This document shows, in pieces, positions 27,126-36,879 of a stretch of DNA of 64,000 nt. Under the pieces are notes generated by a model. That model worked only from the letters and a program-made list of their open reading frames with translations, was not told the DNA's origin and made no database searches. The translations under genes were made by a program, and so were the position numbers. Source of the DNA: Methylobacterium currus (GTDB taxonomy: Bacteria; Pseudomonadota; Alphaproteobacteria; Rhizobiales; Beijerinckiaceae). The stretch covers positions 2,824,001 through 2,888,000 of the forward strand of contig NZ_CP028843.1 of assembly GCF_003058325.1 (NCBI RefSeq), written 5' to 3'. The first letter of the stretch is position 1. Each line of letters starts with the position of its first letter.

Positions 27126-27662
27126 ATGGCCGAAGTGAAACGGGTGCTGGACGCCCTGGTGCGGAGTCGCCGCGGCGGGCTCGCGGCCTCCGCGGCCCTC
27201 GGCGGGCTGGCGCTGATCGCCGGGCTCGCCCTGCGGGCGACGCAAGCCGACGCGACTGCGGGGCCGGGGACGGGCACGCAACCGTCCGGGAAACCCTTCG
27301 ATGCCGGGGCGCTGAGCGACGACGAGGCGACGCTCTGCCTGCGCATCATGGTGGCGGCGTCGGCTGCCGACGGGCTGATCGATGCCCGCGAGCGCGAGCG
27401 GCTCGACGCGGCGGTCGCCGAATCCGGCCTCGACCTCGCCGGCCGGCAATGGCTTGCCCGCGAGCTGGAGGACCCGGCGACGATCGACGAGATCGCCGAC
27501 CGGGTACAGGATCCCGGGGCGGGCGCCCGGATCTATGCTGCGGCCCGCCTCGCCATCGACCCCGACACGATGCAGGAGCGCACCTTCCTGCGCCAGCTGG
27601 CCGAGGCCCTCGACCTCGACGAGACGGCGGTGGCCCGGGTCGAATCCGGCCTCGCAGCCTGA
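27126..27662 (+). CDS. DUF533/TerB-like inner-membrane protein (YebE-like)
   Basis: 178 residues with GGAGG six bases before the ATG. A hydrophobic segment (LAASAALGGLALIAGLAL, residues 20-37) precedes a TerB-like helical domain: LRIMVAASAADGLIDARERE, then ARIYAAARLAIDPDTMQER. DUF533 proteins are envelope-stress-associated and of unknown mechanism. First of three closely spaced plus-strand genes. Confidence 0.85.
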   Translation: MAEVKRVLDALVRSRRGGLAASAALGGLALIAGLALRATQADATAGPGTGTQPSGKPFDAGALSDDEATLCLRIMVAASAADGLIDARERERLDAAVAESGLDLAGRQWLARELEDPATIDEIADRVQDPGAGARIYAAARLAIDPDTMQERTFLRQLAEALDLDETAVARVESGLAA

Positions 27663-27674
27663 CCGGAGACTCCC

Positions 27675-28532
27675 ATGCGCCGAGGATCCGGGCATCCAAG
27701 CGGCCGGCAAGCCCTCGAACTGCTCGCCCGCCTCGGCTACGGCGCCCGCGGGGTCACCTACTGCCTCGTCGGCGGCCTCGCCGTGCTGGCGGCGATCGGC
27801 GTCGGCGGCCAGACGGGGGGCAGCCGCAGCGCGCTCCTGATCCTGCTGGAGCGGCCCTTCGGCTGGATTCTCCTCGGCCTCGTGGCGTTCGGCCTCGCCG
27901 CCTTCGCGCTCTGGCGGGTGGTCGAGGCGCTCACCGATGCCGACGGCTACGGCCGCTCGGCCAAGGGGCTGGCGACCCGGGCCGGCCACCTCGTCAGCGG
28001 CGTCACCTATGGCGGCCTCGGCCTCTCGATGATGCTGGCGGCGCTCGGGCGCGGCACGGCCCGCCAGTCCGAGGATCAGGGCGCGCGGGACTGGACCGCC
28101 TGGCTGTTGCAGCAGCCCTTCGGCCAGTGGCTCGTCGGCGCGGTTGGCCTCATCGTGATCGGCGCCGGCCTCGCCTTCGCGCTGAAGGCGTGGAAGGGCG
28201 ACGTGTGCAAGCGCCTGTCCGTGCCCCATGACGCCCGCGACTGGGTGCGTCACGTCGGCCGCTTCGGCTATGCCGCGCGGGCGCTCACCTTCGGGCTGAT
28301 CGGCGGCTTCCTGATCGCGGCGGCGATCGCCAGCCGGTCGAGCGAGGTCAAGGGCCTCGGCGGCGCCCTCCAGGCCCTGCGGGGCGAGCCCTATGGCTGG
28401 GTGCTCCTCGGCCTCACGGCGGCGGGCCTCGCCGCCTTCGGGGTATTCGGCCTCGTCCAGGCCCGCTACCGCCGCATCGACCCGCCGGACCTCGACGCGG
28501 CGCGCCGGGCGGTGGAGGATATCGCGCGATAG
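27675..28532 (+). CDS. DUF1206 integral membrane protein
   Basis: 285 residues with six helices arranged as three repeats, each starting with an LGYGARGVTY-type motif (LARLGYGARGVTYCLVGG, then GHLVSGVTYGGLG, then GRFGYAARALTFGLIGG) and each with a PFGxxLLG/QPFGQWLVG helix. This internal threefold repeat is the DUF1206 hallmark. Function unknown. It starts 12 bases after the DUF533 gene. Confidence 0.92.
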   Translation: MRRGSGHPSGRQALELLARLGYGARGVTYCLVGGLAVLAAIGVGGQTGGSRSALLILLERPFGWILLGLVAFGLAAFALWRVVEALTDADGYGRSAKGLATRAGHLVSGVTYGGLGLSMMLAALGRGTARQSEDQGARDWTAWLLQQPFGQWLVGAVGLIVIGAGLAFALKAWKGDVCKRLSVPHDARDWVRHVGRFGYAARALTFGLIGGFLIAAAIASRSSEVKGLGGALQALRGEPYGWVLLGLTAAGLAAFGVFGLVQARYRRIDPPDLDAARRAVEDIAR

Positions 28533-28558
28533 AACGCGAGAGAATCGGAGAAGACCGC

Positions 28559-29029
28559 ATGGACGCGCCGCTGCCGCTCCGCACCGAGTTTCTGTTCCGC
28601 ATCAGCCTCACGGTCGGCGCGCCGCAAGGCATCGGGCCCTCCCGCGGCACCGACCTGCGGGTCGTGCCGGTCACCGGCGGCACCGTCGCGGGTCCGCGCC
28701 TCGCCGGCGAGGTGCTGCCCGCCCCGGCCGGCGACTGGCTGCGGGTCGAGCCCGACGGCACGACGCATCTCGACGTGCGCCTGACCTTCCGGGCGGCCGG
28801 CGGCGGGCTCGTCTACTGCCAGTATGCCGGCCTGCGCGCCGGCCCGCCCGAGGTGCTGGCCCGCCTCGGCCGCGGCGAGGCGGTGGCACCGGACCAGTAC
28901 TACTTCCGCACGGCCCTGCGCTTCGAGACCGGAGCGCCGGACCTCGCCTGGCTCACCAGGCTGATCGCCGTCGGGGTGGGGCAGCGGCTGCCGGAGGGGC
29001 CGGTCTATGATGTGTACGGGGTGATGTGA
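28559..29029 (+). CDS. DUF3237 (UPF0311) family protein
   Basis: 156 residues. FRISLTVGAPQGIGPSRGTD near the N-terminus, GGTVAGPRLAGEVLPAPAGD and a C-terminal RTALRFETGAPDLAWL match DUF3237. The family forms a small beta-barrel of unknown function. Spacing of 26 bases suggests it belongs to the DUF533-DUF1206 transcript. Confidence 0.9.
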   Translation: MDAPLPLRTEFLFRISLTVGAPQGIGPSRGTDLRVVPVTGGTVAGPRLAGEVLPAPAGDWLRVEPDGTTHLDVRLTFRAAGGGLVYCQYAGLRAGPPEVLARLGRGEAVAPDQYYFRTALRFETGAPDLAWLTRLIAVGVGQRLPEGPVYDVYGVM

Positions 29030-29157
29030 GGGCCTGCCCGAGCGGCTCCGTCAGGGGGTGACTTCCATCGTCGTTCCGGCATCGCTTGGCCCGAGCCCGG
29101 GATGACGCGGTCGGCATCGGCGCCATCGAGCGGATCGACGATCGATCGGGCGGCCCC

Positions 29158-29844
29158 TCATCCGCAGGAGCCGCTCCCCTCTTCCGCCAGCACGGCGCGG
29201 ATACGGGCGAAAGCCTCCGCAACCGGCACTCCCCGTCCCGCCTCGGCGTCGGCGATCCCACGGGCCAGGGCGGCGTCCACGACCCTCAGCTTCTCCGTCG
29301 GCCCCGTCAGGATCGCCCCCGCAATGAGCGTGAACAGGTGGTCGGTCCGCGGCGCGAAAGCGGGCTGGTCGCCGAGCCAGGCGAGCGCGCCGACGAGCGC
29401 GAAAAGGTCGGCGCCGTCCATGTCGGCCCGCGCCGTGCCCGCCGCCTGGGCCGCCTGAAGCAGACGCGTGCCCGAAGCCCGCATCGTCACGCAGGATTCG
29501 TGCAGCGGCGAGGCCGGATCGGCGATCGCGGCCGCCATCGTCGCCAGGACGCCGCGGTACTCGCGCGCGATACCGACCGTCTCCCGCAGCCAGGTCGTCA
29601 GCGCCTTGGCCGGCGGGAGCGAGGCTTCGAGAATGTCCGCCCGTGTGGTCAGCGCGTCGAAACTCGTACGCAGCAACGCTTCGAGCAGCGCCTCGCGGGT
29701 CGGAAAGTGCCGATAGAGCGTGCCGAGCCCGACCTCGGCGCGGCGGGCGACGTCGCGCAGCGAGGCATCCACGCCCTGCTCGGTCACCACCGCGCGGGCG
29801 GCCGAGAGGAGCTGCTCGTAATTCTTCCGGGCGTCGGCGCGCAT
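29158..29844 (-). CDS. TetR-family repressor
   Basis: 228 residues. The N-terminal HTH (residues about 9-55) reads LLSAARAVVTEQGVDASLRD, then VARRAEVGLGTLYRHFPTRE, a standard TetR domain. The C-terminal ligand domain is not specific by eye. It is divergent from an NADP-dependent oxidoreductase across 104 bases that hold a near-perfect palindrome, so it very probably represses that gene and itself. It ends in a short Cys-containing tail (GSGSCG). Confidence 0.92.
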   Translation of the reverse strand: MRADARKNYEQLLSAARAVVTEQGVDASLRDVARRAEVGLGTLYRHFPTREALLEALLRTSFDALTTRADILEASLPPAKALTTWLRETVGIAREYRGVLATMAAAIADPASPLHESCVTMRASGTRLLQAAQAAGTARADMDGADLFALVGALAWLGDQPAFAPRTDHLFTLIAGAILTGPTEKLRVVDAALARGIADAEAGRGVPVAEAFARIRAVLAEEGSGSCG

Positions 29845-29853
29845 GGACCCTTC

Positions 29854-29896
29854 TTGACAAACGGAGCGGCGATCCGTTTATTCGGATCACCGCTCC
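29854..29896 (+). promoter_or_regulatory. promoter with overlapping TetR operator
   Basis: A -35 TTGACA (29854-29859) and -10-like TTTATT (29877-29882) are 17 bases apart on the plus strand. They are overlapped by the inverted repeat GGAGCGGCGATCCG (29863-29876) and CGGATCACCGCTCC (29883-29896), 13 of 14 pairs matching, with the -10 as its six-base spacer. Repressor binding there would block the oxidoreductase promoter directly. Confidence 0.8.
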
Positions 29897-29948
29897 GGAT
29901 AGGCTAGCCGATCTGGCACGGCGGAGAAAGCCCACGGAGAGAAGGCCG

Positions 29949-30953
29949 ATGACGACCACGATGAAGGCGGTGCGGCTGCACGCGTTCGGAGGTCCCGAGG
30001 TGCTGCGCTACGAGGACGTGCCGCTGCCGCGCTTGGGGCCGGGCGAGGTGCTGGTCCGGGTGCTGGCGGCCGGCGTCAATCCGCCCGACTGGTACCTGCG
30101 CGATGGCTACACGGCAGTGCCGGGCTTCAACCCGCCGGTGACGCTGCCGGTGATCGTGGGGTCGGACGTATCCGGCATCGTCGCGGCGGTCGCCGACGAC
30201 GTGCGGGGCTTCACGGTCGGCGACGCGGTGTTCGGGATGATCCGCTTCCCGAGCTTCGGCGACAGCGCGGCCTACGCCGAATACGTCGCCGCACCGGCTT
30301 CCGACCTGGCGCGGAAGCCCGGCGGCCTCGACTTCGTCCAGGCCGCCGGGGCGCCGATGGCGGGCCTGACCGCTTGGCAGTACCTGATCGCGCTCGGGCA
30401 TGACGCGCCGAATCCGTTCCAGACGGTGCCGCATCGCCCGGTGCCGCTGGAAGGCCGGTCGATCCTGATCAACGGGGCCGCCGGCGGCGTCGGCCATCTC
30501 GCGGTACAGCTCGCCAAGTGGCGGGGCGCGCGGGTGACCGCGGTGGCGTCCGGCCGCCACCAGGCCTTCCTGCGCGAGATCGGCGCCGACGACATCATCG
30601 ACTACACCGCGACCGCGCCCGAGACGATGGCGCGCGATCTCGACCTCGTCCTCGATACGGTCGGCGGTCCCTCCACCGGCCGGTTCCTGCGCACGCTGAA
30701 GCGCGGCGGCGCCTTGTTTCCGGTCTTTCTCGGCTTCCAGGATGCCCAGGAGGCGAGGGAGCGGGGCATCACCGTATCGATGGCCCAGGTCCGCTCCAAT
30801 GGCGCGCAGTTGGCGGAACTCGGTCGCCTTCTGGATGTGGGCGCGGTTTGCGTCGCGATCGACAGCACCTTTCCGCTCGCGGAGGCTGCCCGGGCGCATG
30901 AGCGCGCCGCGAGCGGGCATCTCCGCGGCAAGATCGTGCTGACGGTGGGGTGA
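29949..30953 (+). CDS. zinc-independent MDR (quinone-oxidoreductase-like) NADP oxidoreductase
   Basis: 334 residues from the ATG at 29949 (MTTTMKAVRLHAFGGPEVL). Medium-chain dehydrogenase fold: GEVLVRVLAAGVNPPDWYLR at the start, GSDVSGIVAAV, and the nucleotide-binding INGAAGGVGHLAVQLAKWRG. The zinc-binding cysteines of alcohol dehydrogenases are absent, as in quinone/enone reductases. It probably reduces an electrophilic carbonyl or quinone, with the divergent TetR protein sensing the compound. Confidence 0.92.
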   Translation: MTTTMKAVRLHAFGGPEVLRYEDVPLPRLGPGEVLVRVLAAGVNPPDWYLRDGYTAVPGFNPPVTLPVIVGSDVSGIVAAVADDVRGFTVGDAVFGMIRFPSFGDSAAYAEYVAAPASDLARKPGGLDFVQAAGAPMAGLTAWQYLIALGHDAPNPFQTVPHRPVPLEGRSILINGAAGGVGHLAVQLAKWRGARVTAVASGRHQAFLREIGADDIIDYTATAPETMARDLDLVLDTVGGPSTGRFLRTLKRGGALFPVFLGFQDAQEARERGITVSMAQVRSNGAQLAELGRLLDVGAVCVAIDSTFPLAEAARAHERAASGHLRGKIVLTVG

Positions 30954-30966
30954 CGGGTGGCGCCGC

Positions 30967-32145
30967 TCAGCGCCGGTTCCCCTCCAGGAACGCGCCGATC
31001 CGCTCCAGCGCCCGGGCGATGTTCTCGGCCGAGTTGGCGTAGGACAGGCGCAGGTAGCCCTCGCCATGCACGCCGAAATCCGGCCCGCCGATCGTCGCGA
31101 CGCCGGCCTCCTCCAGCAGCGCCGAGGCGAGCGCCTTGGCCTTCCAGCCGGTGCCGGCGATGTTCGGGAAGGCGTAGAAGGCGCCCTTCGGGGTGATGCA
31201 GGAGACGCCCGGCAGCCGGTTCAGCCCTTCGACCACCAGCAGGCGGCGGCGGTCGAACTCGGCCATCATCGCGGCGACGCAATCCTGCGGCCCGTCGAGG
31301 GCCGCGATGCCGGCCCATTGCGTGGCGGCATTGACGCAGGAGAAGGAGTTCACCGCGAGCTTGCGGGCCGCATCGTAGAGCGGCGCCGGCCAGACCGACC
31401 AGCCGAGGCGCCAGCCGGTCATCGCGTAGGTCTTCGAGGCACCGTCGAGATAGATCAGCCGGTCGCGGATCTCCGGATAGGCGAGCAGCGTGTGGTGGCG
31501 CTCGCCGTCATACGTCATCGTGCCGTAGATCTCGTCCGACAGGATCGCGACGTCGGGATGCGCCGCGAGGCCGGCGACCAACTTGTCGATCTCGGCTTTC
31601 GGAGTCACGCCGCCGGTCGGGTTGGCGGGAGAATTGAGGATCAGCAGGCGGGTGCGCGGGGTGATGAGGCTTAAGCTCTCCTCGGCCGAGAAGGCGAAGC
31701 CGTTCTCCTCACGGATCGGCACCGGTACCGGCGTGGCGCCGGTGAACTCGATCATCGAGCGGTAGATCGGGAAACCCGGATCCGGATACAGGATCTCGGC
31801 CCCCGGCTCGCCGAACATCAGGATCGCCATGAACATGGTGACCTTGCCGCCCGGGACGATCATCACGCTGTCGGGCGAGACCTGGACGCCGAGGCGCCGG
31901 TCGAGGTCGCGGGCCACCGCCTCGCGTAAGGGGAGGATGCCGACCGCCGGGGTGTAGCCGTGGTGCCCGTCCTGGAGGGCCTTCACCGCCGCCTCGACCA
32001 CGTGGGGCGGGGTCGGCATGTCGGGCTGGCCGATGCCGAGATTGATCACGTCGCGGCCGGCCTGGGCCAGGGCCGTGGCGCGGGCGAGCACCGCGAAGGC
32101 GTTCTCCTCCCCGATGCGCGAGAAGGCGGGAACGATGGCGGGCAT
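30967..32145 (-). CDS. class I/II PLP-dependent aminotransferase (AspC-like)
   Basis: 392 residues. LGIGQPDMPTPPHV, GYTPAVGILPLREAVA, SPANPTGG (172-179), SDEIYGTMTY and the PLP lysine Lys238 in DGASKTYAMTGWRLGW identify fold-type I class I/II, closest to aspartate-type aminotransferases. The amino donor and acceptor cannot be fixed by eye. Gene is convergent with the oxidoreductase, 13 bases away. Confidence 0.93.
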   Translation of the reverse strand: MPAIVPAFSRIGEENAFAVLARATALAQAGRDVINLGIGQPDMPTPPHVVEAAVKALQDGHHGYTPAVGILPLREAVARDLDRRLGVQVSPDSVMIVPGGKVTMFMAILMFGEPGAEILYPDPGFPIYRSMIEFTGATPVPVPIREENGFAFSAEESLSLITPRTRLLILNSPANPTGGVTPKAEIDKLVAGLAAHPDVAILSDEIYGTMTYDGERHHTLLAYPEIRDRLIYLDGASKTYAMTGWRLGWSVWPAPLYDAARKLAVNSFSCVNAATQWAGIAALDGPQDCVAAMMAEFDRRRLLVVEGLNRLPGVSCITPKGAFYAFPNIAGTGWKAKALASALLEEAGVATIGGPDFGVHGEGYLRLSYANSAENIARALERIGAFLEGNRR

Positions 32146-32174
32146 GGCGGTCTCTCGTTTCCTCGATGGCGTCC

Positions 32175-32198
32175 GGGCGGGGCGTGAGAGGCCCCGCC
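32175..32198 (-). terminator. possible hairpin between small membrane gene and aminotransferase
   Basis: GGGCGGGG and CCCCGCC form a 7-base stem with a nine-base loop, 41 bases downstream of the small membrane protein gene's stop. No T-run, so termination is uncertain. Confidence 0.4.
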
Positions 32199-32239
32199 TT
32201 GTCGTCCCGCGGCCTTCCGGTGCCGTCGGGACGGACCGG

Positions 32240-32452
32240 TCAGCGCGACGTGTTGCGCTCGGCGAGCCGGCTGACGCCGAACGAGATCGCGCCGCCGAGG
32301 ACGGTCAGGATGATGCCGGTCTTGATCGCCGCCCAGAGCAGCGAGCGCTCGATGCCCTCGTCGGTGAGCATCAGGATCAGGCAGACGACGACCGGGATCG
32401 CCACCACGATGGCGATCGGCACGAGCGGGTTGGACGTCTTCTCTTGGCTCAT
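32240..32452 (-). CDS. small two-helix membrane protein
   Basis: 70 residues from the ATG at 32452, with GGGGGAG a few bases upstream. Two hydrophobic helices (VPIAIVVAIPVVVCLILML and IILTVLGGAISFGVSRLA) flank an acidic loop. No family recognised. The good ribosome-binding site and clean two-span topology support a real gene. Confidence 0.6.
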   Translation of the reverse strand: MSQEKTSNPLVPIAIVVAIPVVVCLILMLTDEGIERSLLWAAIKTGIILTVLGGAISFGVSRLAERNTSR

Positions 32453-32677
32453 CGGCGGCTCCCCCGAGATATGTCGAGCGGTACGGTTCAACCGGCCTCA
32501 TAGCACCGCTCGCCGGCGTTGCGACAGCACCGGCGCGATAAACTTTGGGCCTCCGGGGTCGCAGCCGCGGAGGCGCCGGACATGCGCGCGTCGGTGTTGC
32601 CTTCCTGCACCGGCCGGGTCCATAGGTTCCCGCGAACGGTTCTCGACAAGAACGGATTCGGGAAGGACGACCCCGCC

Positions 32678-34489
32678 ATGGCCCAGACGCCGCGCCCTCG
32701 CATCGATGCCAGCCGCCTGCGCTCGCGCCTCTGGTTCGACAACCCGGACAACCCGGGCATGACGGCGCTCTACCTCGAGCGCTACCTCAATTTCGGCCTC
32801 ACGGTAGGGGAGCTGCGTGGCGGCAAGCCGCTCATCGGCATCGCGCAGACCGGCTCGGACCTGTCGCCCTGCAACCGCCACCACCTCGAGCTCGCCAAGC
32901 GCGTGCGCGAGGGCATCACGGCGGCGGGCGGCGTGGCCTTCGAGTTCCCGTGCCACCCGATCCAGGAGACCGGCAAGCGGCCGACCGCCTCGCTCGACCG
33001 CAACCTCGCCTACCTGTCCCTGGTCGAGGTGCTGTACGGCTATCCCCTCGACGGCGTCGTGCTGCTCACCGGCTGCGACAAGACCATGCCGGCCTGCCTG
33101 ATGGCGGCCGCCACCGTGAACATCCCGACCATCTCGCTCAATGTCGGCCCGATGCTGAACGGCTGGAGCCGCGGCGAGCGCACGGGCTCGGGCACCATCG
33201 TGTGGAAGGCCCGCGAGCGCCACGCCGCCGGCGACATCGACTACCAGCAGTTCCTCGACATCGTGGCCTCCTCGGCGCCGTCGGACGGCCACTGCAACAC
33301 GATGGGCACCGCCTCGACCATGAACGCGCTGGCGGAAGCGCTCGGCATGGCGCTGCCCGGCTCGGCGGCGATTCCCGCGCCCTACCGCGAGCGCGGCCAG
33401 GCCGCCTACGCCACCGGCCAGCGCATCGTCGAGATGGTGTGGGAGGACCTGAAGCCCTCCGACATCCTCACCCGCGAGGCGTTCGAGAACGCCATCGTCG
33501 CCAACACCGCCATCGGCGGCTCGACCAACGCGCCGATCCACATCAATGCCATCGCCAAGCTGATCGGCGTGCCGCTCAGCTGCGACGACTGGGAGCGGGT
33601 CGGCTACGACATCCCGCTCCTCGTCAATATGCAGCCCGCCGGCCAGTATCTCGGCGAGGAATATTACCGCGCCGGCGGCCTGCCGGCGGTGATGGCCGAG
33701 CTCCTGGAGGCCGGCAAGCTCCACGCCGACGCGCTGACCTGCAACGGCCGCACGGTGGCGGAGAATTGCGAGGGCGCCAAGACCTGGGACCGCGACGTCA
33801 TCAAGCCCTATGGCGAGCCCATGCGCGAGCGCGCCGGCTTCCTCAACCTCAAGGGCTCGCTGTTCGACTCCGCGATCATGAAGACCAGCGTGATCAGCCG
33901 CGAGTTCTACGACCGCTACCTCGCCAACCCGGACGATCCCTACGCCTTCGAGGGCAAGGTCGTGGTGTTCGACGGGCCGGAGGATTACCACCACCGCATC
34001 GACGACCCGGCCCTCGGGATCGACGAGCACACGGTGCTGATCATGCGCGGCGCCGGGCCGATCGGCTATCCGGGCGCGGCCGAGGTGGTGAACATGCAGC
34101 CCCCGGGCGAGCTGATCCGCAGGGGCGTGCTCTCGCTGCCCTGCATCGGCGACGGGCGCCAGTCCGGCACCTCGGGCACGCCCTCGATCCTCAACGCCTC
34201 ACCCGAAGCGGCGGCCGGCGGCGGCCTCGCCCTGCTCCAGAACGGCGACCGGGTCCGGATCGACCTCAACAAGCGCACCGCCGACATCCTGCTCCCCGAG
34301 GAGGAGATCCGGCGGCGCCGCGAGGACCTGAGCGCCCGGGGCGGCTACCCCTATCCGGCGAGCCAGACCCCCTGGCAGGCGATCCAGCGCGCGATGGTCG
34401 ACCAGCTCTCCGAGGGCATGATCCTCAAGGGCTCGGAAGCCTTCCAGCGCATCGCCCAGACGTACGGCGTGCCGCGGGACAACCACTGA
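32678..34489 (+). CDS. IlvD/Edd-family sugar-acid dehydratase (L-arabonate dehydratase-like)
   Basis: 603 residues from the ATG at 32678; the frame is open upstream but lacks similarity. Cluster ligands are Cys65 (SPCNRHH), Cys133 (TGCDKTMPA) and Cys206 (DGHCNTMG), with the same spacing as the [2Fe-2S] cysteines known from L-arabonate dehydratase. [19 protein letters not shown] is the C-terminal active-site loop. It dehydrates an aldonic acid to a 2-keto-3-deoxy acid; arabonate, xylonate or fuconate are all possible. A dihydroxy-acid dehydratase for branched amino acids is less likely. Downstream dehydrogenase genes support sugar-acid catabolism. Confidence 0.9.
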   Translation: MAQTPRPRIDASRLRSRLWFDNPDNPGMTALYLERYLNFGLTVGELRGGKPLIGIAQTGSDLSPCNRHHLELAKRVREGITAAGGVAFEFPCHPIQETGKRPTASLDRNLAYLSLVEVLYGYPLDGVVLLTGCDKTMPACLMAAATVNIPTISLNVGPMLNGWSRGERTGSGTIVWKARERHAAGDIDYQQFLDIVASSAPSDGHCNTMGTASTMNALAEALGMALPGSAAIPAPYRERGQAAYATGQRIVEMVWEDLKPSDILTREAFENAIVANTAIGGSTNAPIHINAIAKLIGVPLSCDDWERVGYDIPLLVNMQPAGQYLGEEYYRAGGLPAVMAELLEAGKLHADALTCNGRTVAENCEGAKTWDRDVIKPYGEPMRERAGFLNLKGSLFDSAIMKTSVISREFYDRYLANPDDPYAFEGKVVVFDGPEDYHHRIDDPALGIDEHTVLIMRGAGPIGYPGAAEVVNMQPPGELIRRGVLSLPCIGDGRQSGTSGTPSILNASPEAAAGGGLALLQNGDRVRIDLNKRTADILLPEEEIRRRREDLSARGGYPYPASQTPWQAIQRAMVDQLSEGMILKGSEAFQRIAQTYGVPRDNH

Positions 34490-34529
34490 TCCCGGTCGCC
34501 CCGGGCCCGTGACGGTCCGGGGCGAGGGC

Positions 34530-34579
34530 AGCAAGGCCCAGGATCTCCCCGCGGGAGCGCGGAGATCCTGGGCCTTGCT
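34530..34579 (+). terminator. terminator after the dehydratase gene
   Basis: A perfect 19-base stem (34530-34548 with 34561-34579; arm sequence AGCAAGGCCCAGGATCTCC) with a 12-base loop, followed by GTTTCC. It begins 41 bases after the stop and is the clearest terminator-like hairpin in this half of the window. Confidence 0.85.
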
Positions 34580-34761
34580 GTTTCCGGGAGGTCCAGGGCA
34601 CGCGTGCGACGCCGTCCACCGCCTTGACCCAGCGTTTTGCAGTGCAGGATGTTAGTTCTTCGCGCCATGTAACGGTTATGTGGCCGACATGGTCAAATCA
34701 CACCGGATCTTAAGGCTCCGCCGGCTAACAAATTGGCCTCGTCTCTCTGATAGGCCATCCG

Positions 34762-36729
34762 ATGAAGCCCCGGTTTCCCAGCATCGGCCTGCGCGCACAG
34801 ATCGCCGTCCTCGGCGTCGGCGGTGTCCTGCTGTTAGGGATCGTCTTCGGCTGGGGCTCGTGGAGCCAGGAGCGGCTTCAGGCGAGCGCCGATCATGCCG
34901 CCGATCTCGCGGCCCGGATCACGGTCTTCGCCGACGATCTCCTCAAGGCCCATCAGATCGAGACCGACTTCCTGCTGCACCGGAAGGACACGCTGATCGG
35001 CGAGCGCGAGGCCCTGCTGACCAAGGCCGCCGAGCGCCTGGAGGAGATCGAGCGGCAGGTCGCCCCCCTGCCGGACGATGCGCCGCTCAAGGCGGCGGAG
35101 GCGTTGCGGGCCGGCCTCAACATCTACGCCACGCGTTTCCAGAACGTCGCGGCCGCGCAGCGCACCCTCGGCTTCACCGAGAAGGACGGGCTGCAGGGAC
35201 GTCTGCGCACGGCCATCCACGACGTCGAGACGCGCCTCGCCCGGATCGACGAGCCGCGCCTCGCGGTGCTGATGCTGATGATGCGCCGGCACGAGAAGGA
35301 CTTCATGCTGCGGGGCGACGACGCTTACGGCGACGCGCTGCGGGAGCGGGCGACGGAGTTCGTCGAGGCCCTGAAGAGCACGAGCCTGAGCCCGGCCGAC
35401 AGGGAGGAGATCGGCGACCTCGTCGGGCGCTACCGGGACGGCTTCATGGCCTATCTGGTCGGCGCCGGCAGCCTGAAGGAGGAGGCGGACGACCTCGCGA
35501 CGATCTATGCGCGCCTCGCGCCCCGCCTCGCCGCGGTCGCGCAGGCCGCCGAGGAGGAGCGGGCCCGCGCGCAAGGAGCGGTCTCCGCCTCGCGGGACTG
35601 GACCGGCCGGCTGATCCTCGGCTGCATCGGCTTCGTCGTCCTGTGCGCCGCCGGCCTGTCCTGGTGGGTCGGCCAGCGCATCTCCGGTCCGCTGACCCAG
35701 CTGGCGGCGGCGATGGGGCGCGTCGCCGGCGGCGACCTCTCGGTCACCGTGCCGGCCTCCCGGCGCCAGGACGAGATCGGCGCCATCGGGCGGGCCTTCG
35801 CGGTGTTCCACCGCACGATGGTCGAGAACGCGGCCCTCGTCGCCGAGCAGGCGGCGCAGCGGGCGCGCAGCGAGGCGGAGCGCCGGGCGGCGTTCCAGGA
35901 CATGGCCGACCGGTTCGAGCAGGCGGTCGGCGCCGTGGTCGCCACGGTCTTCGCCTCGGCGAGCGCCCTCCAGGAGACCGCCCGCGGCATGAGCGCCATC
36001 GCGTCCGGGACGGCGGAGCGCTCCGCCGCCGTGGCGGCGGCGGCCGAGGAGACGGCGCAGAATGTCGAGGCGGTCTCCGCGGCGGCCGAGCAGGTCGGCG
36101 CCTCGGTGGCGGTGATCGGCGGTCAGGTGCGGGACTCGGCCGACCTCGCGCGGCGGGCCGTGGTCGAGACCGACGAGGCCGGCGCCCTCGTCCAGGCCCT
36201 CGACGGGGCCGCGTCCCGGATCGGCGACGTGGTCGGATTGATCGCCAGCATCGCCGGGCAGACCAACCTCCTGGCGCTGAATGCCACGATCGAGGCGGCG
36301 CGGGCCGGCGAGGCCGGCCGCGGCTTCGCGGTGGTCGCCGCCGAGGTCAAGGAGCTCGCCGCTCAGACCGCGCGGGCGACGGAGGAGGTCGGCGGCCAGA
36401 TCGCGCAGATCCAGGCCGCGACGGCCCGCGCCGTGGCGGCGATCGGGACGGTCACGGCGCGCATCCGGGAGATCGACGGGGGCGCCGCCGCGATCGCCGG
36501 CGCCGTCGCGCAACAGGGCGAAGCCATGCAGGAGATCGCCCGCAACGTGGCGCAGGCCTCGACCGGCACCGGCGAGGTGACGCGCACCATTTCGGGCGTC
36601 GCCCAGGATTCCGAGGAGGCCGGTGCCGCCGCCGCCGAGGTGCTGGCCTCGGCCTCCGCGCTGGCGCGCCAGTCCGACCGTCTCGGGAGCGAGGTCGCGT
36701 CCTTCATCGCCTCGGTGCGCGCCGCCTAA
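34762..36729 (+). CDS. methyl-accepting chemotaxis protein with helical bimodular-type sensor
   Basis: 655 residues. TM1 is near 12-30, a periplasmic all-helical sensor of about 250 residues follows ([16 protein letters not shown], then [15 protein letters not shown], the two halves of an HBM-like domain), and TM2 is near 284-305. A HAMP domain ([20 protein letters not shown]) leads to the signalling hairpin, whose tip at about 492-533 reads [23 protein letters not shown] sensors in other bacteria bind organic acids; the ligand here is unknown, though neighbouring sugar-acid genes are suggestive. Confidence 0.93.
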   Translation: MKPRFPSIGLRAQIAVLGVGGVLLLGIVFGWGSWSQERLQASADHAADLAARITVFADDLLKAHQIETDFLLHRKDTLIGEREALLTKAAERLEEIERQVAPLPDDAPLKAAEALRAGLNIYATRFQNVAAAQRTLGFTEKDGLQGRLRTAIHDVETRLARIDEPRLAVLMLMMRRHEKDFMLRGDDAYGDALRERATEFVEALKSTSLSPADREEIGDLVGRYRDGFMAYLVGAGSLKEEADDLATIYARLAPRLAAVAQAAEEERARAQGAVSASRDWTGRLILGCIGFVVLCAAGLSWWVGQRISGPLTQLAAAMGRVAGGDLSVTVPASRRQDEIGAIGRAFAVFHRTMVENAALVAEQAAQRARSEAERRAAFQDMADRFEQAVGAVVATVFASASALQETARGMSAIASGTAERSAAVAAAAEETAQNVEAVSAAAEQVGASVAVIGGQVRDSADLARRAVVETDEAGALVQALDGAASRIGDVVGLIASIAGQTNLLALNATIEAARAGEAGRGFAVVAAEVKELAAQTARATEEVGGQIAQIQAATARAVAAIGTVTARIREIDGGAAAIAGAVAQQGEAMQEIARNVAQASTGTGEVTRTISGVAQDSEEAGAAAAEVLASASALARQSDRLGSEVASFIASVRAA

Positions 36730-36879
36730 CGGGCTCCCATGATGGTTCCGGGCGCCGTCCTCACCCCTCGCGGCTGCGCCGTCGCGGCGTGAGAGATAAC
36801 CGGAGCGGGGCGACGACCGGTTTACAGCGGGCCGCGCCCTATGAAAGGCTGGCGCCCCGATTCCCGCGAGACGATCCCG

